Of a stretch of DNA of 64,000 nt, positions 1-9,670 are shown one piece after another. Position 1 is the first letter of the stretch. The number at the start of each line of letters is the position of its first letter. Origin of the DNA: Halohasta litorea (GTDB lineage Archaea; Halobacteriota; Halobacteria; Halobacteriales; Haloferacaceae); the NCBI RefSeq assembly GCF_024494645.1, contig NZ_JANHDJ010000003.1, positions 248,001 through 312,000 on the forward strand. Direction: 5' to 3'. The notes under the pieces were generated by a model. That model worked only from the letters and a program-made list of their open reading frames with translations, did no database searches and had not been told where the DNA came from. Position numbers and translations under genes: made by a program.

Positions 1-693
1 GGTGTCCACGGGCCGATGTCGACCGAGAAAATCGCCTCGGTGCTCAACCATGCGGGCGCACCCGAACCCGAACTCACCTTCGAGCGCGGCTCGATGGGCG
101 ACGCCGGGGTCACCGTCGTCGCGAGCGACAACCCGACCGGTGAGGAGGGGTACGAGGTGATCTGTGGGGCCGACGACGCCGAGAGCGTCCTGGATACCCT
201 GATCAATCACGGCCTCAACGCCGCGCCCTTCGGCTACCGGACGTTCGACTCGCTGAGCCTCGAAGCGGGGACGCCGCTGTTCGAGACCGAGCTCCACGGT
301 CGGGTTCCCAACACCGCGGGGCTCCGTCACGGCCTCGACTTCGAGAAGGGCTGTTACGTCGGCCAGGAGCTCGTCTCGAAGGTCTCAAACCGCGGCCAGC
401 CGAGTTCGCGGCTCGTTGGGCTGCGAACCGACTCGCTGGTCGAGGCCGGGGCGACAGTGACCGACGCGGGCGAGGAAGTCGGCGAGGTGACGCGGGCCGT
501 CGAGAGCCCCTCGCTCGACGAACCGATCGCGCTGGCGTTCGTCTCCTTCGATGCCCAACTCGACAGCGCCGCCGTCGAGAACGCCGAGGCGGCAGCCGAT
601 GCCGAAGCGGTCGATCTCCCGTTCGTGACCGGTAGCAGAGACTCCCTTCGGCTGCCGAGCTATCCCGACCCGAAGACGACAGATCAGGGGTAG
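1..693 (+). CDS. GcvT/YgfZ-family aminomethyltransferase-like protein, 5' part outside window
   Basis: The reading frame is open to the window edge, so the ATG at 16 is probably internal and only the C-terminal part is seen. The segment KGCYVGQELVSKV (about residue 113 from that ATG) matches the YgfZ/GcvT signature K-G-C-x-x-G-Q-E, and the following region resembles the C-terminal beta-barrel of this fold. Family members bind folate and act in glycine cleavage (GcvT) or Fe-S cluster repair (YgfZ). The K-G-C form favours the YgfZ-like or general aminomethyltransferase side, but the missing N-terminus prevents a choice. The gene stops 31 bp before the KaiC-like gene on the same strand. Confidence 0.8.
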   Translation, partial: GVHGPMSTEKIASVLNHAGAPEPELTFERGSMGDAGVTVVASDNPTGEEGYEVICGADDAESVLDTLINHGLNAAPFGYRTFDSLSLEAGTPLFETELHGRVPNTAGLRHGLDFEKGCYVGQELVSKVSNRGQPSSRLVGLRTDSLVEAGATVTDAGEEVGEVTRAVESPSLDEPIALAFVSFDAQLDSAAVENAEAAADAEAVDLPFVTGSRDSLRLPSYPDPKTTDQG

Positions 694-724
694 GTTAATA
701 CAGCTACCTGATCTATACGGGATT

Positions 725-2173
725 ATGAACATGGATCCCCGACTCTCGACGGGCGTCTCGGGGTTGGATGCGGTACTGTCGGGCGGGGTACTGCCCGAGC
801 GGTCCTATCTCGTTCGAGGCGGACCGGGCACGGGCAAGACCATTCTCGGCCTCCAGTACCTGCTGGCGGGCATCGAGGCCGATGAGACCGCGCTCTATCT
901 CAGTTTCGAGGAGCCGCCCGACAACATCATCGAAAACGCCGCCCGACTCGGCTTCGACCTCTCGGGGATCGAGTTCCTGGATCTCACGCCGAGCGGTGAC
1001 CTGTTTGCGGACCCACGGCCATACAGCATCTTCGAGCCCGACGAGGTCGAAGGCGAGACCGTCCTCGGGCGGGTCAGCGAAACGATCGACCGGCTCGCTC
1101 CCGACCGGGTGGTGTTGGACTCGGTTAACCGGATGGAGGCGCTGACGGCCGACCGGTATCAGTTCCGCCAGCAGCTGGTCTCGCTGATGACGCGGCTGAC
1201 CGACAACGGCGCGACGGTGCTGTTTACGACCCAGCCGACCAGCGAAACTCCTGACGACGAACTCCAGTTTCTGGCCGACGGGACGATCGAACTCGATTTC
1301 GGATCGAAGGGCCGAACCATCCAAGTCACGAAGTTCCGCGGCTCGGGGTTCCAGAGCGGCTCTCATACGGTCCAGATCACCGACACCGGGATGGCGGTCT
1401 ACCCGAAGCTCGTTCCCGGCAACTACGAGCGGGAGTTCGTCGCCGAGACCGTCTCTTCGGGTGTCGAGGGGCTCGACTTGCTTTTGAACGGCGGGATCGA
1501 ACGCGGAACGGTTACGGTGCTGAGCGGGCCGACCGGCGTCGGCAAGACGACGACCGCGACGAGTTTCGCCGTCGAGGCGGCCAGACGCGGCGAGCGGGCG
1601 GCGCTCTACCTCTTCGAGGAGAGTCCCGGCACCTTCCGCCACCGCTGTGCAGGCATCGGGTTGCCGATCGACGAACAGATTGACGCGAGGACGCTCGCGG
1701 TCGAAGCCGTCGAGCCGGTGACCATCTCGCCCGACGAGTTCGCGGACGCGGTCCGCGAGGAGGTCGAGACCCACGGGACCCGGCTGGTGATGCTCGACGG
1801 CATCTCGGGGTATCAGCTCTCGATGCGCGGCGAGGACGACGACATCGTCACCGAACTCCACTCGCTGTGCCGGTATCTCAACAACATGGGGGTGACGACG
1901 ATCCTCCTGGACGACGTCTCGAAGGTCACCGGCAACACCGAGGTGACGAGCCACGGAATCAGCTATCTCGCCGACAACGTGGTCATGCTCCGCTATCTCG
2001 AAATCGAGGGCGAGCTTCGGAAAGCCGTCGGCGTGCTGAAAAAGCGGGCCAGCGACTTCGAGCGCAGCCTGCGAGCCTTCGAGATCACCGACGACGGGAT
2101 CGTCGTCGGTGAGAAACTCACCGATCTCCACGGGATCCTCTCCGGAACCCCCGAAACAACCGACCCACCGTAA
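725..2173 (+). CDS. KaiC-like double RecA-domain ATPase
   Basis: The 482-residue protein holds two KaiC/RadA-type ATPase domains in tandem. The first has Walker A GGPGTGKT at about 32-39 and the paired glutamates FEEPP near 61. The second has GPTGVGKT at about 268-275 and FEESP after it. Walker B-like strands are RVVLDS near 128 and RLVMLDG near 350. Such haloarchaeal proteins are signalling ATPases found beside histidine kinases and are not clock genes in themselves. The sensor kinase starts 2 bp after the stop codon, so the two are probably co-transcribed and work together; their signal is unknown. Another in-frame ATG at 731 could serve as start. Confidence 0.85.
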   Translation: MNMDPRLSTGVSGLDAVLSGGVLPERSYLVRGGPGTGKTILGLQYLLAGIEADETALYLSFEEPPDNIIENAARLGFDLSGIEFLDLTPSGDLFADPRPYSIFEPDEVEGETVLGRVSETIDRLAPDRVVLDSVNRMEALTADRYQFRQQLVSLMTRLTDNGATVLFTTQPTSETPDDELQFLADGTIELDFGSKGRTIQVTKFRGSGFQSGSHTVQITDTGMAVYPKLVPGNYEREFVAETVSSGVEGLDLLLNGGIERGTVTVLSGPTGVGKTTTATSFAVEAARRGERAALYLFEESPGTFRHRCAGIGLPIDEQIDARTLAVEAVEPVTISPDEFADAVREEVETHGTRLVMLDGISGYQLSMRGEDDDIVTELHSLCRYLNNMGVTTILLDDVSKVTGNTEVTSHGISYLADNVVMLRYLEIEGELRKAVGVLKKRASDFERSLRAFEITDDGIVVGEKLTDLHGILSGTPETTDPP

Positions 2174-2175
2174 AA

Positions 2176-4038
2176 ATGAGCGAAGAGTCCTCCACCACAC
2201 CGATTCAGCCGCTCGGCGACACCCCCCGCTCTCAGTCCCCGCGGCTCCACGTGGTCTGTTCGATCCGGAGCAGTCGGGATCGCGAGCTGCTGGTCGGCTG
2301 GCTCGAATCGATCGACCGGGTGACCGTCTCGACGGCCAGTCCCGAGGAGCTGGCCGTCGTCCCGTTCGATCTCTGTATCGTCGACCAGCCGACGCTGTCG
2401 CAGAGCGGCGACCGGCTGCTCGCTCGCAGCCAGCGCGCCCAGCCCGTCGCGCTTCCCTGTTTGTTGGTGACTGCTCGGAGCGAGAGCCACACAAGCGCCG
2501 GGAGAGCGGTGGTTCCGGACGATCTGCAGCCGTTGGTGACAGACATCATCAAACCCCCGGTTCGGAAAGCGCAGCTCCGGCGGCGACTCGACGTGTTGTT
2601 GGAGATCCGCCAGCAGTCCAAACAGCTAGCGAGTTCGAACGCCCACCACCGGGAGCTGTTGGAGCTGCTGCCGGAGGCCGTCTTCGTGATCGCCGACGGG
2701 GAGATTCAGTACGTCAACTCGGCCGGGGAGTGTCTGCTGGATGCCAGCGAACCGATCCTTTTGGGAACGGCGTTTCTCGACTACGTCGCAAGCGAAGATC
2801 AGTCGACGGCGGCCGATCTGCTCGATCCCGAGACGGCCGCGGCAGCCGTCAGCGAGCATCGCACGGCGTTCGTCGAGCTCGAACTCCACGTCGACGGCGA
2901 GGCGGTCATCACCGAGGCGGCTGCGACACCAGTCGGCCTGGACGAGGATGCGGTCCAGCTCGTCTGCCGGGATATGACCGAGCGAAACGAGCGGGAAAGT
3001 CGGCTCCGGCTCTACCGGACCGCGATGGACGAGGCGACAGTCGGCATCACGATCACCGACGCCAGAGAGTTGGATAACCCGCTCGTCTACGTCAATCGGG
3101 AGTTCGAAAAGCTGACCGGACACGACGGCGAGGAGCTACTCGGAGAGAATCCCCGGCTCGTCCAGTCGCCACGAACGGACCCCGAGACGGTCGCCGAAAT
3201 CCGCAAGTCGGTCGACGCGGGGGAGCCGATCTCGGTCGAGCTCATCAATCAGCGGGCCGACGGCACCGAGTGGTACAACGCGCTGACGATCTCGCCGGTC
3301 CACCAGGACGGCGAGCTGACTCACTTTCTGGGCTTCCAGCGCAACGTCTCGGCGAGCCGCGCCCAACAGAACCAGCTGGCGGTCCTCGATCGGGTGCTGA
3401 GACACAACCTCAGAAACCGCCTGAACGTCGTTCTCGGCCACGCCGAAACGCTTGCCGACGGCACGAGTACCGAGGCTGTTCCGATCCACGCGAGTGCGAT
3501 CTGCAAGACGGCGACGGAGCTGTTGGCGCTCAGTGAGAAGACCAGACGGTTTCGGACCGCCCTCGAAGCCGACGCCGAGACGACCACAACGGTGGGATTG
3601 GGCGGGGTGATCGAGGACAGTCTCGGACCGGTCCGCGAGGAGTGGCCGGATGCCCGCTTCGAGTATCGGGTCGATGAGACGGCCCGCGTTCAATCCGAGA
3701 ACGCGGTTCGGTTTGCGGTCACCGAGCTGCTGACCAACGCGGTCGACCACACCGAAAGCGAGATGCCACAGGTCAGAATCGAGGTGACGACCGCCGACGG
3801 GGAGATCGAAATCCGGATTAGCGACACCGGTCCAGGAATCCCGGAAGACGAGCGGCAGCCATTCGACGATACGACCGAGACGCCGGTCGATCACGCCATC
3901 GGTATCGGGCTGTGGCTCGTCCGGTGGGCCGTCAACAGTGCGGGCGGCGACCTCGACTACGAGGAGCGCGATCCCCACGGCAGTCGCATTACGATTCGGC
4001 TACCTGCGGTGGCCGACTCGCCGAACGACCGGACCTAA
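2176..4038 (+). CDS. PAS-domain sensor histidine kinase with receiver-like N-terminus
   Basis: 620 residues, no membrane segment. Residues about 24-140 have a receiver-like alpha/beta pattern (HVVCSI, DLCIVD, DIIKPP). A PAS domain follows at about 160-270, then a second PAS at about 280-392 with PLVYVNREFEKLTG and the core GENPRLVQSP; this looks like a LOV-type PAS lacking the photoactive cysteine. The H-box RVLRHNLRNRLNVV puts the phospho-histidine near 410. The HATPase domain (about 510-615) shows ELLTNAVDH, DTGPGIPEDE and GIGLWLVRW. It is a cytoplasmic kinase, probably partnered with the KaiC-like ATPase just upstream. No dedicated response regulator is adjacent. Confidence 0.88.
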   Translation: MSEESSTTPIQPLGDTPRSQSPRLHVVCSIRSSRDRELLVGWLESIDRVTVSTASPEELAVVPFDLCIVDQPTLSQSGDRLLARSQRAQPVALPCLLVTARSESHTSAGRAVVPDDLQPLVTDIIKPPVRKAQLRRRLDVLLEIRQQSKQLASSNAHHRELLELLPEAVFVIADGEIQYVNSAGECLLDASEPILLGTAFLDYVASEDQSTAADLLDPETAAAAVSEHRTAFVELELHVDGEAVITEAAATPVGLDEDAVQLVCRDMTERNERESRLRLYRTAMDEATVGITITDARELDNPLVYVNREFEKLTGHDGEELLGENPRLVQSPRTDPETVAEIRKSVDAGEPISVELINQRADGTEWYNALTISPVHQDGELTHFLGFQRNVSASRAQQNQLAVLDRVLRHNLRNRLNVVLGHAETLADGTSTEAVPIHASAICKTATELLALSEKTRRFRTALEADAETTTTVGLGGVIEDSLGPVREEWPDARFEYRVDETARVQSENAVRFAVTELLTNAVDHTESEMPQVRIEVTTADGEIEIRISDTGPGIPEDERQPFDDTTETPVDHAIGIGLWLVRWAVNSAGGDLDYEERDPHGSRITIRLPAVADSPNDRT

Positions 4039-4049
4039 ACCGACGCTCC

Positions 4050-5135
4050 TCAGGACAACAGCCGTCTGAGGTGGGCCTTCGAGAAGAACGAGGAAGGTTT
4101 GTCCATATGGACGCCGATCTCACCGGCCAGCAGCCGGAGGCCGACCCGCTGGACCGGCTCGGGCAGCGAGTAGGCCCGGCGGATCAGCCGGCCCATTCGG
4201 ATCTCGGTCGCCAGCGTCTCGCGCCACGCCGACTCGTAGATCCCCAGCGACGCGGGACTGTCGGGCCGGATATGCCGGGCCGCACAGTCGGCGGCGGTCA
4301 TCCCGTAGAGGATGCCACCGCCGGTGAACGGTTTGGTCTGTCCGGCTGCATCGCCGAGCAGAAAGACCCGGTCGGTCGTCACCGTGTCGGGCGGCCCGAT
4401 CGGGATCGCTCCCGAGCAGAACCGGTCGGTCTCGACGCCGTAGGCATCGGTCAGACGGTTGAACAGCGCCGTCACGTCGTCGCCCGGCGGGGCGGCCAGC
4501 CCGTATTCGACGCCCGCCTCGCCGCGAGGGATGCGCCACGCGAAGAATCGCGGGACGGTGAGGTGGACATCGACGTGGTCCGAGTGGTCGGCCTCGTCGG
4601 TAAACGCCAACACGCCGTGGAGTTTCTCGCCCGGTTCGGGGAGGCCCGCGGCCTGCCGGACCCGCGAGACAGGACCGTCACAGCCAGCGACCATTTTGGC
4701 CTCGAAGGCAGTAGTCCCCTCCTCGCCAGCGACGCTCGCAGTGATGTCGACGTGGTCGGGGTGTTCCTGGATTCCAGTGACGGTGTGGCCCTCCCGAACG
4801 TCGGCTCCGGCCCGGCGGGCGCAGTCGGCCAGCGTGCGGTCGAGGCCGACGCGGTCGATTACGTTCGAGATCTCCTCGGTTTTATAAAAGAGATGGGCGT
4901 CGGCCTCGGGCCCACCGGTGTAGAAGTTCGCGCCGTAGATCCGGTTCTGAAAGAGTTCGTCGCGGGCGTCCTCGGGGACGTAGTCCCAGATGTCGGTGCT
5001 GACGTGGCCCGAGCAGGCCAGCGGCTCGCCGACGGTCCCCTTTTCGAGGGCGAGCACGTCGTAGCCCGTCTCGGCCGCGCGGCGGGCGAACCGCGCGCCC
5101 GCCGGGCCGACGCCAACGACGACGAAATCGTACAT
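4050..5135 (-). CDS. Geranylgeranyl reductase family FAD-dependent oxidoreductase
   Basis: 361 residues. The N-terminus VVVGVGPAGARFARRAAETG is a Rossmann dinucleotide-binding motif, followed by an acidic residue at the end of the second strand (ALEKG). ACSGHVS near 40 and FLLGDAAGQTKPFTGGGI in the C-terminal half match the second FAD-binding signature of the geranylgeranyl reductase family. Haloarchaeal members saturate isoprenoid chains of membrane lipids or related prenyl compounds; which substrate this paralogue uses cannot be told. It converges with the histidine kinase gene, leaving 11 bp between the stop codons. Confidence 0.82.
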   Translation of the reverse strand: MYDFVVVGVGPAGARFARRAAETGYDVLALEKGTVGEPLACSGHVSTDIWDYVPEDARDELFQNRIYGANFYTGGPEADAHLFYKTEEISNVIDRVGLDRTLADCARRAGADVREGHTVTGIQEHPDHVDITASVAGEEGTTAFEAKMVAGCDGPVSRVRQAAGLPEPGEKLHGVLAFTDEADHSDHVDVHLTVPRFFAWRIPRGEAGVEYGLAAPPGDDVTALFNRLTDAYGVETDRFCSGAIPIGPPDTVTTDRVFLLGDAAGQTKPFTGGGILYGMTAADCAARHIRPDSPASLGIYESAWRETLATEIRMGRLIRRAYSLPEPVQRVGLRLLAGEIGVHMDKPSSFFSKAHLRRLLS

Positions 5136-5227
5136 ACCCGCTCATTGGGTCCGATTTGCATATAGTTTGTTAGTTTGTAAACCGTCTCCGTGGTGAAGTC
5201 CGTCCCTCGTCGACTGGACGGAGACGA

Positions 5228-5244
5228 GTAGGCAGTGGCTACTG
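5228..5244. repeat. Variant copy of the dispersed GTAG-CTAC hairpin repeat
   Basis: GTAGGCAGTGGCTACTG lies at the 3' end of the small membrane-protein gene. It resembles the better copies at 18861, 18893 and 34145 but its inner stem is imperfect. Confidence 0.4.
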
Positions 5245-5451
5245 AGCTAAAACGCGTGTTTTACTCTTTTTCGAGTTCGTCGACGCGCCGTTCGAGCGCC
5301 TCGATTCGGCTTCATCGCCGGACTGTTGGCGTCTGAGCCCTACGAGAACGACGACGCCGATCCCGAGCAAGATCACGAATAGAGTGAGGGCCACGAGCAG
5401 TATCACGAACACTTCCGGCCCGACGGGGATCTGAAGGGGGGTGACTGGCAT
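5239..5451 (-). CDS. Small membrane protein with an apparent C-terminal frameshift
   Basis: As read, a 70-residue protein: short N-terminus PLQIPVGPE, one hydrophobic helix at about residues 12-38, then a hydrophilic tail. Its first 46 residues look normal, but the tail (SRRSNGASTNSKKSKTRVLAQ) lacks haloarchaeal character. One frame over, the same DNA reads RIEALERRVDELEKE then TAA at 5261-5263, a coiled-coil ending typical of such proteins. One missing base near GATGAAGCC (about 5318-5326) explains the switch. The intact gene would be 63 residues, 5261-5451. The LQIPVGPE start recalls proteins sometimes labelled TatA-like in haloarchaea, but no TatA amphipathic helix is seen. Confidence 0.6.
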   Translation of the reverse strand: MPVTPLQIPVGPEVFVILLVALTLFVILLGIGVVVLVGLRRQQSGDEAESRRSNGASTNSKKSKTRVLAQ

Positions 5452-5489
5452 AGATCGATGTATGGAAGCCGATTAAAAAGTAAACCCGG

Positions 5490-6497
5490 TCACTCAAAAA
5501 CAACAGCCAGCCCACGCGGCGTCTGCTCTGTCAGCGGCTCGTCCCACGGGATGTCGACCGGGGTCCAGGAGTCTCCCTGATCGGCCGTTCGATACAGCCC
5601 TTCGTTAGTCGCCGCATAAAATACGCCAGCCGACCGGCCACGGGCGACGAGGGCCCGGACGACGCCCTCACCCATCGGCAGGCCACGATCGTCGAGGCGT
5701 TGCCACCGCTGGCCGTCACGTCGCCGGTAGAGGTAGCTGTCGGCGGTCTCCGGCGTGTTGGCCGCCCGCGCGCCGTGAGCCGCTGACAGCAGGACACAGC
5801 TCGGGTCGGCGGCGTCGACCGCGATGCTCCAGCAGTAGTGATGGTCGAGGCCGTCTTGTGGCTTGGCCCAGCTCACGCCGCCGTCGCGGGTTTCGGCGTA
5901 GCCGTCACCGGCGGCGACCCACGCGTGACCCGGGAGTTCCGGATGGGTCGTCATCGTGTGAACGTCCCGCCGCGCGGTGGGGCGGCGATCCTCCCACGTC
6001 TCGCCGCCGTCGTGTGTCTGGACCAGCGCGCCCGCCTCGATGCTGACGTACAGATGGTCGGCATCGTAGGGGTCGGGTTCGATCCACCGGACGTGGTGGG
6101 TATGGGGGCGCGGCGGAAACGACCACTCCGACGCCGAGGGCAGATCGGTCAGGCCGGGTTTTTCGGTCCACGTCCCACCGGCGTCGGTCGACCGATACAC
6201 CCGGCTCGGCTCGGTACCGACCCAGATCTCGTCGGGGCTCCGGGAACCGATCGCGACGGCCGTGATCCGGTCGGGACCGATCTCCTCGGCTCCGACCCGG
6301 TCGAAGGTGGTGCCGCCGTCGGCGCTGCGGAGCAACCCCGAGTCGGTCGTACCGACGAACAGGCGCTCGGGGGCCGCGGGGGCGACCGCGAGACACGCCA
6401 GCGAACGGCCCTCTAGTCGGGTGTCAGCTGTCGGTGCATCACCCCCGTCGGAGACGATACGGAGGGCGTTCCGCATCGCTAGATAGCAGGTGACCAT
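5490..6497 (-). CDS. BNR/Asp-box beta-propeller protein (WD40/YVTN/BNR-like)
   Basis: 335 residues from the ATG at 6497 (MVTCYLAMRNALRIVSDG). I chose this start because the frame upstream runs into uvrA and is basic nonsense, while YLAMRNAL looks like a first propeller strand; the ATG at 6476 is an alternative. Asp-box motifs recur along the chain: SADGGTTF, STDAGGTW, THDGGETW, TRDGGVSW, RRDGQRW and TADQGDSW, spaced as in a six- or seven-bladed propeller. No signal peptide is visible, so it is likely cytoplasmic. It lies 52 bp downstream of uvrA on the same strand. Function is unknown; haloarchaeal relatives carry only fold-based names. Confidence 0.78.
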   Translation of the reverse strand: MVTCYLAMRNALRIVSDGGDAPTADTRLEGRSLACLAVAPAAPERLFVGTTDSGLLRSADGGTTFDRVGAEEIGPDRITAVAIGSRSPDEIWVGTEPSRVYRSTDAGGTWTEKPGLTDLPSASEWSFPPRPHTHHVRWIEPDPYDADHLYVSIEAGALVQTHDGGETWEDRRPTARRDVHTMTTHPELPGHAWVAAGDGYAETRDGGVSWAKPQDGLDHHYCWSIAVDAADPSCVLLSAAHGARAANTPETADSYLYRRRDGQRWQRLDDRGLPMGEGVVRALVARGRSAGVFYAATNEGLYRTADQGDSWTPVDIPWDEPLTEQTPRGLAVVFE

Positions 6498-6549
6498 AGC
6501 GACCCATTCGATACGGGATGTAGAAAAGCCTCGTGGCGGTGGGCAGGAT

Positions 6550-9498
6550 TCAGTCGTCGCTCGGGACTGTCGCGGGTTTCCGACGGTCCGATCGGGGACC
6601 CTCCATGTCGACCTCGGGCAGGTAGTCACGAAGGTACTCGCCCGTATACGACCCCTCGGTCCGGGCGACGTCTTCGGGCGTGCCGCTGGCGACGATTTCG
6701 CCACCGCCCTCGCCGCCCTCGGGCCCGAGGTCGACGATATGGTCGGCGTTCTTCACGAGGTCGAGTTCGTGTTCGACGACGACCACGCTGTTGCCGTTAT
6801 CCACGAGGCGTTGAAGTACCTCGATCAGCTTGCGTTCGTCCTCCTTATGGAGACCGGTGGTTGGTTCGTCAAGCAGGTAGAGCGTGTCGCCGGTCTGTTT
6901 TTTCCCGAGTTCTTCGGCCAGCTTCACGCGCTGGGCCTCCCCACCCGAAAGAGTGGTCGAGGGCTGGCCGAGCGACATATAGCCAAGCCCGACGTCTTTG
7001 AGCAACTTGAGCCGCCTGCGGAGCTGGGAGTTGGCCTCGAAGAAGTCGTAGGCCTCGGCGACCTCCATCTCCAGGACGTCGGCGATCGTCTTGTCCTTGT
7101 AGGTCACATCCAGCGTCTCGTCGTTGTAGCGCGCGCCGCCACACTCCTCACAGGGGACATGGACGTCCGAGAGGAAGTTCATCTCGATTTTGACCGTCCC
7201 CTGGCCGCCACAGGCCTCACACCGGCCACCTTTGACGTTGAACGAGAACCGACCCTTCTTGTAGCCGCGCTGTTTCGAGAGTTTGGTCTCCGCAAAGAGC
7301 TCCCGGATGTAGTCGAAGACGCCCGTATACGTCGCGGGGTTCGACCGCGGCGTCCGACCGATCGGGCTCTGGTCGATCAGCCGGACGGTCTCGATGTTGT
7401 CGAGACCCTCCAGTGCATCGTGGTCGCCGGGATCGACGCTGGTGTTGTCGTTCATCTGCCGCGCGAGGCTTTTATAAAGGATGTCGTGCATGAGCGTCGA
7501 CTTCCCCGAGCCCGACACGCCGGTGACAGCCGTAAAGACGCCCAGCGGGATCGACACATCGAGGTCCGAGAGGTTGTGCTGGCGTGCGCCACGAATCACG
7601 AGTTCGCCGTCGGCCTCGCGTCGCTCGTCGGGGACCGGGATCTCTTTGCGACCCGAGAGGTAGTCGCCGGTCATCGATTCGTCGGCCGTACAGACCTCGT
7701 CGAACTCGCCTTGGACGACGATCTCGCCGCCTCGTTTGCCGGGTCCAGGACCCATATCGATCACGTTGTCGGCCCGCCGCATCGTCTCCTCGTCGTGTTC
7801 GACGACGATCAGCGTGTTGCCGAGATCTCGCAACCCCTCCAGCGTGTTCAGGAGGCGGTCGTTATCCCGCTGGTGAAGGCCGATCGAGGGTTCGTCGAGC
7901 ACGTAGAGCACGCCGACCAGCCCGGAACCGACCTGCGTTGCGAGTCGAATACGCTGGCTCTCGCCGCCCGAGAGCGTCGAGGCCTCGCGGTCGAGGGTGA
8001 GATATTCGAGCCCCACTTCCTCCATGAAACCGAGCCGCGCGCGGATCTCCTTGAGGATCTCCGTGGCGATCGTCCGGTCGCGCTCCGAGAGGTTCGATTC
8101 GAGCCCCTCGAAATGCCGTCGGGCATCGCCAATTGACATCTTGTTGACTTCGGTGATCGAGGTCCCATCTACGAGGACATGCCGGGACTGCTCTTTGAGG
8201 CGGGTCCCCTCGCAGGCCGGACAGTCGGTGACGGCCATGTAGTCCTCGATATGCTCTCTGGTGCCTTTGGATTCGGTTTCGACGTGGCGGCGTTCGAGGT
8301 TGGGAATGACGCCTTCGAACCGCTTTTCCTTCCGGCGGGTGCCGTTTTTCGTGGTTCGCTGGAAGACGACCTGCCGGTCGGTGCCGTAGAGGAACTGCCG
8401 CTGGACGTCGTCGTCGAGCTCCTCCCACGGCGTGTCGACGCTCAGGTCGAAGTGGGCCGCCACGGAGTCGATCCGGGTCCGGTAGTACGAACGGTTGTAG
8501 CTCCAGGCCTCGAAGACGTCCTTCAGTGGTTTGGAGGGGTCCTGGACAACGAGCGCTTCGTCTACCTCCTTGGCCTGGCCGATCCCCTCACACTCGGGGC
8601 AGGCTCCGTGTGGGCTGTTGAACGAAAAGGAGCGGGTCTCGATCTCCGAGAACTGAAAATCGGTGTTGGGGTTGCCGAGTGCCTCGGAGAGTTCGACGAC
8701 GAGCCGGTCGTCGCCCTCGCCCGCGAGATCGCCGGTCGACCGGGAGTTCGATCCCAGCGGCGGATCCGCGGGTGGATCGGGGACGATCAGTTTGAGATTG
8801 CCGTCGGCCTCCTCCAGTGCCGTTTCGACGCTGTCGGTAATCCGCGAGCGGGAATCGGCCGAGAGTTTCACCCGGTCGACGATCACGTCGATCGTATGAT
8901 CGAAATTCTTGTCGAGCTCCGGCTTGTCGATGGTCAGATCGAACCCCTCGCCGTCGACCTCGACCCGAGAGTAGCCGTCGGCCACCAGTTCGTCGAACAG
9001 GTCCTCGAAGGCCCCCTTCTGGTCGCGGACCACGGGGGCGGCGATCATCGCGCGGGTGCCCTCGGGGAATTCGAGCAGTTGCCGGACCATCTCCTGGGCG
9101 CTCTGTTCGCCGACTTCCTCGCCGGAGATCGGGTCGTACTGGGTGCCGATCCGGGCATACAGCAACCGAAGGTAGTCGTGGAGCTCGGTGACCGTGCCGA
9201 CCGTCGAGCGGGGGTTGTTGGCAGCGTTCTTCTGGTCGATCGAAATCGCGGGCGAGAGTCCCTCGACGGCCTCGACTTTCGGCTTGTCCATCTGTCCGAG
9301 GAAGTTCCGGGCGTAGGCCGACAGCGACTCGATATACCGTCGCTGGCCCTCGGCGTAGATCGTGTCGAAGGCCAGCGAAGATTTACCCGAACCCGACAGC
9401 CCGGTGACGACCGTGAACTCCTCGCGGGGGATCTCGACGTCGAGGTCCTTGAGGTTGTGTTCTTCCGCGCCACGGACGGTTATATACTCTTTACTCAT
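6550..9498 (-). CDS. uvrA: Excinuclease ABC subunit A
   Basis: 982 residues, full length for UvrA. It is the DNA-damage recognition ATPase of nucleotide excision repair and works with UvrB and UvrC, which are not in this window. The N-terminal ABC half has [14 protein letters not shown] at about 34-47. A first zinc module (CPECEGIG) precedes the ABC signature [13 protein letters not shown]. The second ABC half has [10 protein letters not shown], the zinc module CEACGGQG plus CEECGG, and [17 protein letters not shown] followed by LDEPTTGLH. Bacterial-type UvrABC is normal for haloarchaea. The ATG at 9498 gives [16 protein letters not shown], the expected start. Confidence 0.97.
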   Translation of the reverse strand: MSKEYITVRGAEEHNLKDLDVEIPREEFTVVTGLSGSGKSSLAFDTIYAEGQRRYIESLSAYARNFLGQMDKPKVEAVEGLSPAISIDQKNAANNPRSTVGTVTELHDYLRLLYARIGTQYDPISGEEVGEQSAQEMVRQLLEFPEGTRAMIAAPVVRDQKGAFEDLFDELVADGYSRVEVDGEGFDLTIDKPELDKNFDHTIDVIVDRVKLSADSRSRITDSVETALEEADGNLKLIVPDPPADPPLGSNSRSTGDLAGEGDDRLVVELSEALGNPNTDFQFSEIETRSFSFNSPHGACPECEGIGQAKEVDEALVVQDPSKPLKDVFEAWSYNRSYYRTRIDSVAAHFDLSVDTPWEELDDDVQRQFLYGTDRQVVFQRTTKNGTRRKEKRFEGVIPNLERRHVETESKGTREHIEDYMAVTDCPACEGTRLKEQSRHVLVDGTSITEVNKMSIGDARRHFEGLESNLSERDRTIATEILKEIRARLGFMEEVGLEYLTLDREASTLSGGESQRIRLATQVGSGLVGVLYVLDEPSIGLHQRDNDRLLNTLEGLRDLGNTLIVVEHDEETMRRADNVIDMGPGPGKRGGEIVVQGEFDEVCTADESMTGDYLSGRKEIPVPDERREADGELVIRGARQHNLSDLDVSIPLGVFTAVTGVSGSGKSTLMHDILYKSLARQMNDNTSVDPGDHDALEGLDNIETVRLIDQSPIGRTPRSNPATYTGVFDYIRELFAETKLSKQRGYKKGRFSFNVKGGRCEACGGQGTVKIEMNFLSDVHVPCEECGGARYNDETLDVTYKDKTIADVLEMEVAEAYDFFEANSQLRRRLKLLKDVGLGYMSLGQPSTTLSGGEAQRVKLAEELGKKQTGDTLYLLDEPTTGLHKEDERKLIEVLQRLVDNGNSVVVVEHELDLVKNADHIVDLGPEGGEGGGEIVASGTPEDVARTEGSYTGEYLRDYLPEVDMEGPRSDRRKPATVPSDD

Positions 9499-9655
9499 GC
9501 TGATCCGGTCGGCGTCGATCGTTCGTCAGCGACTGCCCAGTGCATACAGACGGATGGGTGGCGAGGAACTTAACCCGCCCGCTCCGTGGTACTGGCTGCC
9601 GCCAAACCGGCGGCTCGGCCCCTCCTGTGTCGATCTTCAGTATTTGAATCCGCTA

Positions 9656-9670
9656 GTAGTCAGTGCCTAC
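9656..9670. repeat. Variant copy of the dispersed GTAG-CTAC hairpin repeat
   Basis: GTAGTCAGTGCCTAC overlaps the stop codon of the riboflavin synthase gene. The outer four base pairs of the stem are perfect. It is placed at a gene 3' end like most other copies. Confidence 0.4.

Noticed and set aside
3912-5165. 417-codon plus-strand frame between the sensor kinase and the small membrane protein
   Set aside because: It is the complement of the geranylgeranyl reductase gene, which has clear FAD motifs.
6490-9573. Long plus-strand frames (548 and 464 codons) opposite uvrA
   Set aside because: They are antisense shadows of uvrA caused by GC-rich third positions; the composition (Arg/Val/Asp-Leu runs without domains) does not resemble real haloarchaeal proteins.
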